DNA from: Dehalococcoidia bacterium UBA1332
GTDB taxonomy: Bacteria; Chloroflexota; Dehalococcoidia; Lucifugimonadales; Lucifugimonadaceae
Length of the DNA: 8,457 nucleotides
Direction of reading: 5' to 3'
Assembly (NCBI GenBank): GCA_002306745.1
Contig: DBSW01000038.1
Location: 1-8,457, forward strand
This document shows positions 1 through 6,588 of this stretch, piece by piece (within the stretch, counting starts at the first letter, position 1; each line of letters starts with the position of its first letter). The notes under the pieces are model-generated. The model ran no database searches. It was not told where the DNA came from and saw only the letters and a list, made by a program, of their open reading frames with translations. A program made the position numbers and the translations under genes.

Positions 1-1107
1 AAGGTGTTTACGACCGAAGTAGCTCGGCCATACCGCTTGGCTTAGATTCTGAAGGAATCCTTGATTGGTACCCATTACTGCTCCAAATGCGTAAGCATGC
101 CAAAGTTCGGTTGTTTGGAGCAGAATGATCATGGAAATGACCAGCCCGATTTGTCCCGTTGCAATCAAGTAGCGTACGGCAATCCGGTTAGCAAGGTAAC
201 CAGATATAAATTGACCCGCTATGGCACTCGGCGCCATGATGCCGAAAACCCCTGCTGCAGCTGCAATCGACAGGTCTTTTGAAGTCATGATGGATACTTG
301 TTGGAATGCTACCCCTGTACCTACTAAAGATTGTGCTGAGCCTGCGAATATTAAGAGCCAAAGAGTACGAGACCGCGTTGCTTGTTTGACCGTCCATGAA
401 TACTCTGTTGATTGACTACTTTTGTTTTCTGCTCTGTCCTTTTGCATAGTCTCAGGGCTGATACTGGGATCACCATCTGGCAGCAATCCGATTGATTCCG
501 GGCTAGTGCGTACGAAGATGATGGCTGGGAGTATCAACAATACCCATCCAGTTATAGCTATCGCTACCCATGCATTTCTCCAGCCGAATTCTTCGATAAG
601 AGTCGCACCGAAAAACGGATATATACCACTTGCGACTGCTCCGCCCAAAGCCATGAATGCTAGTGCCATGGCCCGTTTCCGTACGAACCAGATTGACACC
701 ATGGTTGATGGGATTAGACTCAACGCTCCTTGTCCCATCGTCCGCATTATGGCGAAGCCTAAAAACAGCTGCCATGGTGTGCTTACTTGAGATAGCCAAA
801 GTGCTCCTAGTCCTAAGAAAAGGACTGAAAACACCAACATTTTTCTCGGTCCAAAGTGATCGAGACTTCTACCGACTAAGATCATAAGACCAGCGGCGGT
901 TAATGATCCGAACAGGTATAAAGTCGACACTAATGTAGATGATATTTGTAGATCCGTAATGAATGAGTTCTGGAAGACAGAAAATGTGTACGTCTGACCG
1001 GGAGCTGATGCGAAGCTACCGATGCCAGCAATTACAAGAATGACCCAGCCATAGTAGAAAGGGGTGCGCGCAACGCGCGGTAGGGGAGTTTCGGTACCTG
1101 AATTCAC
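1..1107 (-). CDS. MFS transporter, OFA/YcxA/monocarboxylate-like, C-terminus cut by window edge
   Basis: Reading the minus strand from a GTG at 1107 gives 369 uninterrupted codons up to position 1, so the gene continues off the left edge. The protein has the layout of a 12-segment major facilitator: a short N-terminus ending in FYYGWVIL, hydrophobic segments near residues 20-40, 57-79, 88-106, 112-135, 147-170 and 178-199, a polar linker at about 200-247, then segments near 248-268, 283-304, 309-330 and 335-352. Motif A between TM2 and TM3 reads GRSLDHFGPRK (79-89). The last visible residues WPSYFGRKHL match the conserved loop before TM11 in OFA/YcxA/monocarboxylate-type carriers, so roughly the last two segments are missing. 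The family moves small carboxylates or similar organic anions across the inner membrane; the substrate here is unknown. The in-frame region opens at a TAA about 12 codons upstream, and GTG is the only conventional start before the conserved part, with no clear ribosome site. It is divergent from the MMPL gene. Confidence 0.9.
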   Translation of the reverse strand, partial: MNSGTETPLPRVARTPFYYGWVILVIAGIGSFASAPGQTYTFSVFQNSFITDLQISSTLVSTLYLFGSLTAAGLMILVGRSLDHFGPRKMLVFSVLFLGLGALWLSQVSTPWQLFLGFAIMRTMGQGALSLIPSTMVSIWFVRKRAMALAFMALGGAVASGIYPFFGATLIEEFGWRNAWVAIAITGWVLLILPAIIFVRTSPESIGLLPDGDPSISPETMQKDRAENKSSQSTEYSWTVKQATRSRTLWLLIFAGSAQSLVGTGVAFQQVSIMTSKDLSIAAAAGVFGIMAPSAIAGQFISGYLANRIAVRYLIATGQIGLVISMIILLQTTELWHAYAFGAVMGTNQGFLQNLSQAVWPSYFGRKHL

Positions 1108-1178
1108 AATCAGCGATTGTATCGATTCATGGCGGTCACGTTAACTAAATTCGGCCTAGCGTTAGCAGATTGGTTCCG

Positions 1179-1228
1179 TAAATTACTGTTTATTTCTACA
1201 AAAAGCATAGAATTTAATCAGTAATTTA
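1179..1228. promoter_or_regulatory. 10-bp perfect inverted repeat in the MFS/MMPL divergent intergenic region
   Basis: TAAATTACTG at 1179-1188 is the exact reverse complement of CAGTAATTTA at 1219-1228, with 30 nt between the arms. It lies in the 145-nt spacer between two divergent start codons, 25 nt upstream of the MMPL ATG. The 40-bp spacing between arms is close to four helical turns, which would suit a paired regulator site. It could also fold as a weak AT-rich stem-loop in the 5' leader of either transcript. The AT-rich background makes a chance match possible. No convincing -35/-10 pair was found in this spacer. Confidence 0.35.
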
Positions 1229-1242
1229 ATTAATACAAAATC

Positions 1243-1247
1243 AGAGG
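1243..1247 (+). promoter_or_regulatory. Ribosome binding site of the MMPL gene
   Basis: AGAGG lies 5 nt before the ATG at 1253. It is the clearest Shine-Dalgarno sequence in the window and supports that start. Confidence 0.6.
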
Positions 1248-1252
1248 CTACG

Positions 1253-3679
1253 ATGAGATTTTCCGTAGAAGGAATCGCGAGTTTTAGTGGACGACGTCCA
1301 TGGTGGGTCGTCAGTGGCTGGATATTGACGTTATTTGCCGCAGGTGCACTTGCCAATTTTTTGTTGGAGAGTGCGCTTGATGGTGGCCAGGGTCCAACTC
1401 AGATACTTGAATACCAAAAAGCTCAAGATTTGGTCGATGAACGGTTTGGTGAGATCGACGGGACAAATCGGCAGGATACCGACAGGACTGGGCCAAAATC
1501 CTCTTCAGAATTTGTTCTTATAGTTTCGGACGATGTACAGGCAGGTCAACCAGAATTTGTTGCAAATGTTAGGGATTTTGGTCGGGCGCTGGCTACTGCC
1601 GAAGATCACGATGATGTCAAAATTTTGATCGGAGGATGGCAAGACTATCAGTGGCAGGTCTCTCCTGATCGATCAGCAGTTTTATCTTCGATAGAGGTGC
1701 ACGCAGGTTCATCTGCTAATTTCGAAACTTTTCTTGAAGTCGCTGAAGATTTCTCTGTAAACGGATATCACTTCTATTTCATCGGTAATGAAAGCTTAGA
1801 GCATGTGTTTAGTGAACTTGCTGAAAAAGATCTGGTAACCGGTGAAACTATAGGTATTGCGGTAGCAATCATTATCCTGGCATTAGTGTTTGGTGCTGTA
1901 GTTGCAGCATTTATTCCAATTATTCTCGCTATTGCAGCTATTTTCACTGGTATCGGCGTGACCGCGATTGTTGGTCAGGTGGTTGAGCTAAATGAGTTCG
2001 TGCCTAACATTCTTACTATGATGGGGCTCGCCGTTGGAATCGACTATGCATTGTTCATACTCTCTAGATACAAGGAGGAGCGAGAGCGCGGTTACGATAA
2101 ACATCAGTCTATAGAGCTAGCTGGTGGTTCGGCTGGCAGGGCGGTAGTATTCAGCGGACTAACAGTAGTTTTAGCGTTGCTTGGAATGCTGATTATTCCC
2201 GTTCGAGAGTTTCAGGCGTTTGGTGCGGGGGCAATTATTGTTGTCTTTGTTGCTGTGATTGTTGGTATCACTTTACTACCCGCAATAATAGGGATTCTTG
2301 GTGATCGCGTGCACTCAGTACGTGCACCACTTCCACTTACTGGAGCTTTGTTTGTGATTGGTACCGCTATTCTGATTGCCGTTGACGGGTTTAGTACATC
2401 TATCATTTTTGTATCTGCTAGTGTGATGTTGATCCTCGTTGCTCTGACAGCCATTCGAATTGTTAGTAGGAACAAATGGTCTTTTGGATTAGGTGGACAG
2501 CACACGGCTGACCCTGATGCTGAATCTGGTTTGTGGAATGCTATTACCGTGGCGGTTATGCGACGTCCTTGGATTAGTTTGGCGTCGGCTACCGTAGTTC
2601 TTTTGATCCTTTCTTCTTACTACTTCCAGCTTGAAAAGGGCACAAGTGGAATATCAGTACTACCGGATGAGTTGCCATCTAAACAAGGATTTGAGGCGCT
2701 TAACGAGAAGTTCGGTTTTGGATCTGATGCACCCGCGTTAGTGGTCATAGATGGCGATGTGGATTCGGACCCTCTGGTAAATGCGATAGAACGACTAGAG
2801 CAGATGATTTCTGATGACCCTGGTCTTGTTTTTTTGTACCCAGACGAGGCTAATCCTCAGATATCGCCACCAGTTAGGATTGAGTCATCTGTAAATCTTG
2901 CAAGCCTACAGGCGAATATTCCTGGTGATCCACAAAATCAAAGTGCTTTGAACACGATACGGAGAATACGCACGCAGTTGATCCCTGAGGCATTTACAGG
3001 CGTACCAACCGCTTCATATGACGTGTACGTCGGTGGAAGTTCAGCAGAGGTGGTTGACTCTGTCAAAGTCACGGATGATTACCTGCCGATTGTCTTTGGT
3101 TCTGTATTGAGCCTTAGCTTTATATTACTGTTGTTCGCTTTTAGATCTTTGACAATTTCGATCGCATCGATTCTTATGAACCTCATATCAGTTGGTGCTG
3201 CATACGGGCTTGTTGTTTTGGTATTCCAAAAAGGCTTCTTGATTGATGTTTTTGGCTTCGAACAAGTTGATCAAATCGAGTTCTGGCTTCCACTTTTTAT
3301 GTTTAGCATTTTGTTTGGTCTTTCTATGGACTACCACGTGTTCATGTTGAGCCGAATTAAAGAACGTTTTGACGAGACTGGAAAAGCGTCGGAATCAGTG
3401 GCATTCGGTCTTAGGAGAACCGCAAGTATCATTACCGGAGCCGCGCTTATCATGGTCGCCGTGTTCGGAGGTTTTGCCCTTGGTGATATAGCGTTTTTCC
3501 AGTCGATGGGATTCGGTTTGGGAGCCGCAGTGTTACTTGATGCCACAATCGTCCGTTCACTTCTTGTGCCGAGCGTGATGCGGATTTTGGGTCGAAATGC
3601 TTGGTATCTTCCTAGTTGGTTGGAATGGATTCCGAACATTTCCATTGAGGGTCGTTCGACGGATCAATCCGCACAGTAA
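1253..3679 (+). CDS. MMPL/RND-superfamily membrane transporter (808 aa) with a duplicated MMPL domain
   Basis: A large inner-membrane exporter of the RND superfamily, MMPL family; members move lipids, hopanoids, siderophore-like molecules or drugs using the proton gradient. It shows the family's internal duplication. The first half has TM1 at about 17-38, an extracytoplasmic loop at about 39-197, then TM2-TM6 at about 198-350. The second half has TM7 at about 439-458, a second loop at about 459-608 and TM8-TM12 at about 610-778. Each half carries the Asp-Tyr pair in its fourth segment that forms the proton relay in MmpL proteins: GIDYALFILSR (D264-Y265) and SMDYHVFMLSR (D693-Y694). The ending NAWYLPSWLEWIPN is typical of the family. 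Unusually, two further hydrophobic stretches (about 360-378 and 382-404) sit in the central linker, which predicts 14 rather than 12 segments. Length is in the usual range for short MMPLs. It is divergent from the left MFS gene and convergent with the flavoprotein. Substrate cannot be told from sequence. Confidence 0.95.
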   Translation: MRFSVEGIASFSGRRPWWVVSGWILTLFAAGALANFLLESALDGGQGPTQILEYQKAQDLVDERFGEIDGTNRQDTDRTGPKSSSEFVLIVSDDVQAGQPEFVANVRDFGRALATAEDHDDVKILIGGWQDYQWQVSPDRSAVLSSIEVHAGSSANFETFLEVAEDFSVNGYHFYFIGNESLEHVFSELAEKDLVTGETIGIAVAIIILALVFGAVVAAFIPIILAIAAIFTGIGVTAIVGQVVELNEFVPNILTMMGLAVGIDYALFILSRYKEERERGYDKHQSIELAGGSAGRAVVFSGLTVVLALLGMLIIPVREFQAFGAGAIIVVFVAVIVGITLLPAIIGILGDRVHSVRAPLPLTGALFVIGTAILIAVDGFSTSIIFVSASVMLILVALTAIRIVSRNKWSFGLGGQHTADPDAESGLWNAITVAVMRRPWISLASATVVLLILSSYYFQLEKGTSGISVLPDELPSKQGFEALNEKFGFGSDAPALVVIDGDVDSDPLVNAIERLEQMISDDPGLVFLYPDEANPQISPPVRIESSVNLASLQANIPGDPQNQSALNTIRRIRTQLIPEAFTGVPTASYDVYVGGSSAEVVDSVKVTDDYLPIVFGSVLSLSFILLLFAFRSLTISIASILMNLISVGAAYGLVVLVFQKGFLIDVFGFEQVDQIEFWLPLFMFSILFGLSMDYHVFMLSRIKERFDETGKASESVAFGLRRTASIITGAALIMVAVFGGFALGDIAFFQSMGFGLGAAVLLDATIVRSLLVPSVMRILGRNAWYLPSWLEWIPNISIEGRSTDQSAQ

Positions 3680-3769
3680 AATCGCTTAGATCTTTACAAA
3701 TAGATTCTGCTCATTTGCTTTCTTTACTGATTTAGCGTTGGGATAATTTATTGGATCAAGGCGAGTTGT

Positions 3770-3843
3770 TTGCGTCTAATTTTGGTTAATAACTCTGTAC
3801 CGAAGGGGTGTATGAGTTTTGGGCTAACCAAAATTAGACGCAA
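3770..3843. repeat. Perfect 19-bp inverted repeat spanning the 3' end of the flavoprotein gene
   Basis: TTGCGTCTAATTTTGGTTA at 3770-3788 is the exact reverse complement of 3825-3843; the loop is 36 nt and contains a further 5-bp pairing (AACTC 3791-3795 with GAGTT 3814-3818). The right arm holds the last codons of the minus-strand flavoprotein gene (Ala-Ser-Asn-Phe-Gly, plus the first two bases of the stop). Read on the plus strand, the left arm gives the same Ala-Ser-Asn-Phe-Gly followed by TAA. The structure lies between two convergent genes and could fold in either transcript, so it may end transcription in both directions. The stem is not GC-rich, has no following T-run and has a long loop, so it is not a classical intrinsic terminator. 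An inverted duplication made by template switching, in the cell or during amplification, is the alternative. Confidence 0.85.
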
Positions 3844-5077
3844 CGTGATTCGCTACGTATTCTGCATCCTCTCCTACTCCTATGAATTGCGCAGATTTTG
3901 ATCCATGCATCCACTGTAATCCCATGAAATAAAGTCCCATGTATTTGGTAACACCACGACGCTGGATTGGGTAGTTACGGTCATCAGTGACTGGTAATTT
4001 TATCCATTCGTAATTGTATTCAAATCCTGTAGCCCAAATTATGGTCCTGATACCGGCATCGGACAGGTCTATTTCATTGGGAGGATCGTATTCTGGCCAG
4101 TTTGTGGTTTCATCGTCCACCTCACTTGTATCTAAAGGTGATTGAATTCCGTTCTTTTCGATGTATCGGTCCACGTTTGCCTTCCAACGCTTCGTATGTG
4201 CTTCTACTTCTTTGAGAATTTCTTCTAAATTTGTTGCAGGGGTGATCACGTTATGATGGGCATCTGTCACAGGTCCAAGTAAAACAACTCCTTCATTTGC
4301 TAATTGTCGGAGATAGATATCGTGCCCTCCTTGAGCCCCGCTGGTATGGGCGGATGGCCCAAATCGAAATTTTACTATTGATTCCACATCGTCGACTGTC
4401 TTGTCGAAACTACCCATTGCGTAGTTCCACCAAGAAGAGTCTCTACCACGATATCTACGAGGTCGACGGCCGGCGCTACTTACTGCAAGAAAAACCCTGC
4501 GTTCAGCTTGATGCAATTCTTCGGCGATCTGCGCACCGGACTGTCCAGAGCCAACGACCAGTACTGCACCGTCTGGTAAGGATTGAGGATTCACATATGT
4601 AGCGGAATGTATCTGGTGTATTTTTTTTGAAATATTTGTTGAGAAACTCGGTATTCTTGGAATTCCGAACGCACCCGTAGCCACTATTACACCGTTGGCG
4701 TTAATTGCTTTGCCGTCATCCAGCAGGAGCTGATAACCGTTATCTGTTTTTTCTAAGGAATTAACGTTGGTGTTGGTGCGAACCGGAGCTCCAAAATGTG
4801 CTGCATAGTCTTGCAAGTAGTGGATTGTTTCATTCTTTGACAAATATCCATCAGGGTCAGTTCCGACATAGTGAAATCCGGGCAATCTGATAGCCCAATT
4901 CGGGTTCACAAGGTAGAAGCCATCCCAACGTTCTTTCTTCCATGTATTCGCTATATTTCCTCGCTCAAGAACTACATGCTCGATGCCTTGTTTGGTGAGA
5001 AAAAAACTGGTCGATAAGCCGGCTGATCCTGCTCCGATGATCACGATGTTTTGTGATTCTATGTTTTTTATCGACAC
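3824..5077 (-). CDS. Flavin-dependent monooxygenase-like oxidoreductase (FAD/NADPH, CzcO/COG2072-like)
   Basis: A 417-residue soluble flavoprotein with two Rossmann folds. The FAD site is IIGAGSAGLSTS near the N-terminus (GxGxxG at 15-20, with the acidic residue E38 ending the second strand). The NAD(P)H site is VVGSGQSGAQIAEEL (GxGxxG at 176-181), followed by an Arg-rich stretch at 204-212 that suits NADPH. Between them is QIHSATY (155-161), a degenerate form of the FMO fingerprint: the His-Ser and the final Tyr remain, but the expected F and G positions are K151 and I153. The C-terminal WATGF (348-352) is the usual ATG motif. The stretches RRYRGRD, GGHDIYLRQLA and QWMHGSKSAQFIGVGEDAEY resemble the MSMEG_0569-type branch of these oxidoreductases as I recall it, so a classical FMO or Baeyer-Villiger activity should not be assumed; substrate unknown. 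Start is GTG at 5077, since an in-frame TGA lies five codons upstream of it and no ATG precedes the FAD motif; no Shine-Dalgarno is visible. It is divergent from the first dehydratase gene. Confidence 0.92.
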   Translation of the reverse strand: MSIKNIESQNIVIIGAGSAGLSTSFFLTKQGIEHVVLERGNIANTWKKERWDGFYLVNPNWAIRLPGFHYVGTDPDGYLSKNETIHYLQDYAAHFGAPVRTNTNVNSLEKTDNGYQLLLDDGKAINANGVIVATGAFGIPRIPSFSTNISKKIHQIHSATYVNPQSLPDGAVLVVGSGQSGAQIAEELHQAERRVFLAVSSAGRRPRRYRGRDSSWWNYAMGSFDKTVDDVESIVKFRFGPSAHTSGAQGGHDIYLRQLANEGVVLLGPVTDAHHNVITPATNLEEILKEVEAHTKRWKANVDRYIEKNGIQSPLDTSEVDDETTNWPEYDPPNEIDLSDAGIRTIIWATGFEYNYEWIKLPVTDDRNYPIQRRGVTKYMGLYFMGLQWMHGSKSAQFIGVGEDAEYVANHVASNFG

Positions 5078-5197
5078 GTTAGAGGTTGGTTCTCATGAGC
5101 TTAATAGTTTGTCACGCGTTCGTCTTCTTTTAGCGTAAAGGCGATATTATTTTGATAAATGAACGAATCTGTGTGGATGATATCTATTTCAAATTAT

Positions 5198-5225
5198 TTG
5201 TAACTTTAGAAACAAGCTGTAATAC
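5198..5225 (+). promoter_or_regulatory. Weak candidate promoter for the first dehydratase gene
   Basis: TTGTAA (5198-5203), a 16-nt spacer, then TAATAC (5220-5225) resemble -35 and -10 boxes only partly (about four and three of six consensus bases). A start near 5232 would put the palindrome at 5241-5253 just downstream of the transcription start, a common operator position. This is tentative. Confidence 0.2.
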
Positions 5226-5240
5226 CTTGTCACCAAAAGA

Positions 5241-5253
5241 TTTCACAGTGAAA
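5241..5253. promoter_or_regulatory. Operator-like perfect palindrome TTTCAC-A-GTGAAA
   Basis: A 13-bp perfect dyad with one central base lies in the 225-nt spacer between the divergent flavoprotein (start 5077) and first dehydratase (start 5303) genes, 49 nt upstream of the latter. Its size and symmetry are like half-site pairs bound by LacI- or GntR-type repressors, which commonly control sugar-acid catabolism. No regulator gene is in the window, so the binding protein is unknown. Confidence 0.4.
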
Positions 5254-5302
5254 CTTGGTTCAGGCAATAAAAGAATCACAATACTTAGAGATCAAATTCA
5301 CC

Positions 5303-6460
5303 ATGAAAATTACAAAAGTTACACCTTGGTTACTACTTGCTAAAGCGGCTTATGATTTTGGCCGGCAAGGGGAATATATATTTGTTCAAATAGATACGGA
5401 TCAAGGTTTAACTGGTTGGGGCGAGGTGACAACAACACATCCGGTCGCTAATAGAGCTGTTTGTGCTGTCCTTCAGCAAATGAACCCACTTCTAGAAGGT
5501 GAAAATCCTTTTCATATTGAAAAACTGTGGCACAAAATTTTTCGAAGGTTCACTTATATGGGGTCTCGTGGCGCTGCAACTAATGCAATTAGCGGCATAG
5601 ACATCGCCCTCTGGGATATACGGGGTAAAGCTATGAACCAGCCAGTTTATGAATTACTTGGAGGCCCTGTTCGAGAAAATATTGCTTTGTACACACATCC
5701 TGATCCAAACATTGGCCCAGATGAGGCAAAACGACAGGCTAGAGAAATCGCAGACTCAGGTCATCGTGGGATGAAGTTTGATCCTTATCCAGGTAATAAA
5801 GAGGAAGCCAACGGATATCTCAGTGGCGGTATGACTTACCAAGGCGAAGCCGAGGCTAACGAAATTACTGCAGCAATGCGTGAAGGCGCTGGCCCTGATA
5901 TGGAGTTGCTTATCGACGCACATGGCCGGTTCGATGTCCCTACAACGGTTCGACTCGCGAGGAGCGTTGAGAAATATAATATTCACTGGTGGGAAGAGCC
6001 TGTTCCGGTTGAAAGCACTCAGGCATTGAAAAACGTGCGAGATCAAGTTGATATACCGATCTCAGTCGGTGAAAGACTATACACCCGCTGGGAGTTTACT
6101 GATGTGTTGGAGCAAAATTTAGCCGACTTCTTAGAGCCAGATGTGACTTGGACTGGTGGTATATCGGAACTGAAAAAAATATCGACTATGGCAGAAGCCT
6201 ATTACGTTCCAATCGCTCCACATGATGCAAGTGGACCTATCAATGTGTTAGCGGGTGCTCATGTGATGATGACCGTTCCTAATTTTTACAAGCTTGAAAC
6301 AGCACGTCATAGATTGTCTGCTTATGATCAATTCATCCAAACTCCACTTGATGTAAGGAATGGCAATTTACATATGCCTGATACACCTGGTCTAGGTATA
6401 GAGATGAATTACGATTTTTTGATTGCCAATGCCGACCCTCAATTTTGTGGAGAAATTTAG
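5303..6460 (+). CDS. Enolase-superfamily sugar-acid dehydratase, D-galactonate dehydratase-like (mandelate racemase subgroup)
   Basis: A 385-residue cytoplasmic enzyme with an N-terminal capping domain (about 1-125, including TDQGLTGWGE and GIDIALWDIRGK) and a TIM-type barrel. The three Mg2+ ligands of the superfamily are visible: D205 in LIDAHGRF, the Glu of WWEEPV (E231/E232) and E257 in VGER. The catalytic His-Asp pair is H307 in IAPHDASGPI and D280 in EPDVTWTGGI. K158 in GMKFDP marks the second strand, and H207 in DAHG matches the DFHG histidine used as acid in D-galactonate dehydratase. Such enzymes remove water from an aldonic acid to give a 2-keto-3-deoxy acid. The motif set resembles DgoD, but sugar specificity in this superfamily cannot be read reliably from sequence. 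ATG 5303 is chosen because MKITKVTPW is the normal family N-terminus; an in-frame TTG at 5255 would add 16 unlike residues. The ribosome site is weak (AGAG, 12 nt away). The next gene is a distant paralogue 128 nt downstream. Confidence 0.93.
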   Translation: MKITKVTPWLLLAKAAYDFGRQGEYIFVQIDTDQGLTGWGEVTTTHPVANRAVCAVLQQMNPLLEGENPFHIEKLWHKIFRRFTYMGSRGAATNAISGIDIALWDIRGKAMNQPVYELLGGPVRENIALYTHPDPNIGPDEAKRQAREIADSGHRGMKFDPYPGNKEEANGYLSGGMTYQGEAEANEITAAMREGAGPDMELLIDAHGRFDVPTTVRLARSVEKYNIHWWEEPVPVESTQALKNVRDQVDIPISVGERLYTRWEFTDVLEQNLADFLEPDVTWTGGISELKKISTMAEAYYVPIAPHDASGPINVLAGAHVMMTVPNFYKLETARHRLSAYDQFIQTPLDVRNGNLHMPDTPGLGIEMNYDFLIANADPQFCGEI

Positions 6461-6588
6461 TACTAGGTAAATGAAAAACTTATACGAAACTTCAGTTCGG
6501 TATGTGATTTATCACCTTGTTCTGATGTAGAGTCTGCTCTTTGGGTTAATAATCAGTCAATGTACGTATCATCTGGGATGTTGTTTGA

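Noticed and set aside
61..790. Several open frames of 64-122 codons on the plus strand and two on the minus strand
   Set aside because: All lie inside the minus-strand MFS gene in other frames. Their translations lack membrane or domain patterns, whereas the 369-codon minus-strand frame has clear MFS motifs.
2212..2505. 97-codon minus-strand frame inside the MMPL gene
   Set aside because: An antisense shadow of a membrane-protein coding region; composition reflects complementary hydrophobic codons, with no domain.
3680..3760. Intrinsic terminator directly after the MMPL gene
   Set aside because: Only an AGATCT-centred short palindrome is present, with no GC-rich stem and T-run.
3812..3901. 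Small plus-strand frame after AAGGGG (ATG 3812, about 29 codons)
   Set aside because: It runs antisense to the 3' end of the flavoprotein gene, has no recognisable features and its apparent ribosome site is only 3 nt from the ATG; probably chance.
5255..5302. TTG start extending the DgoD-like enzyme by 16 residues
   Set aside because: The family N-terminus begins at MKITKV; the extension is unlike it, would overlap the candidate leader and has no better ribosome site.
5755..6050. 96-codon minus-strand frame inside the DgoD-like gene
   Set aside because: Shadow of the coding strand, which holds all catalytic motifs over the same interval.
6506..6517. GTGATTTATCAC dyad between the two dehydratase genes as a CRP-like site
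   Set aside because: The half-sites are only 4 bp each with a 4-nt spacer, not the 6-nt spacer of CRP sites; too short to support.
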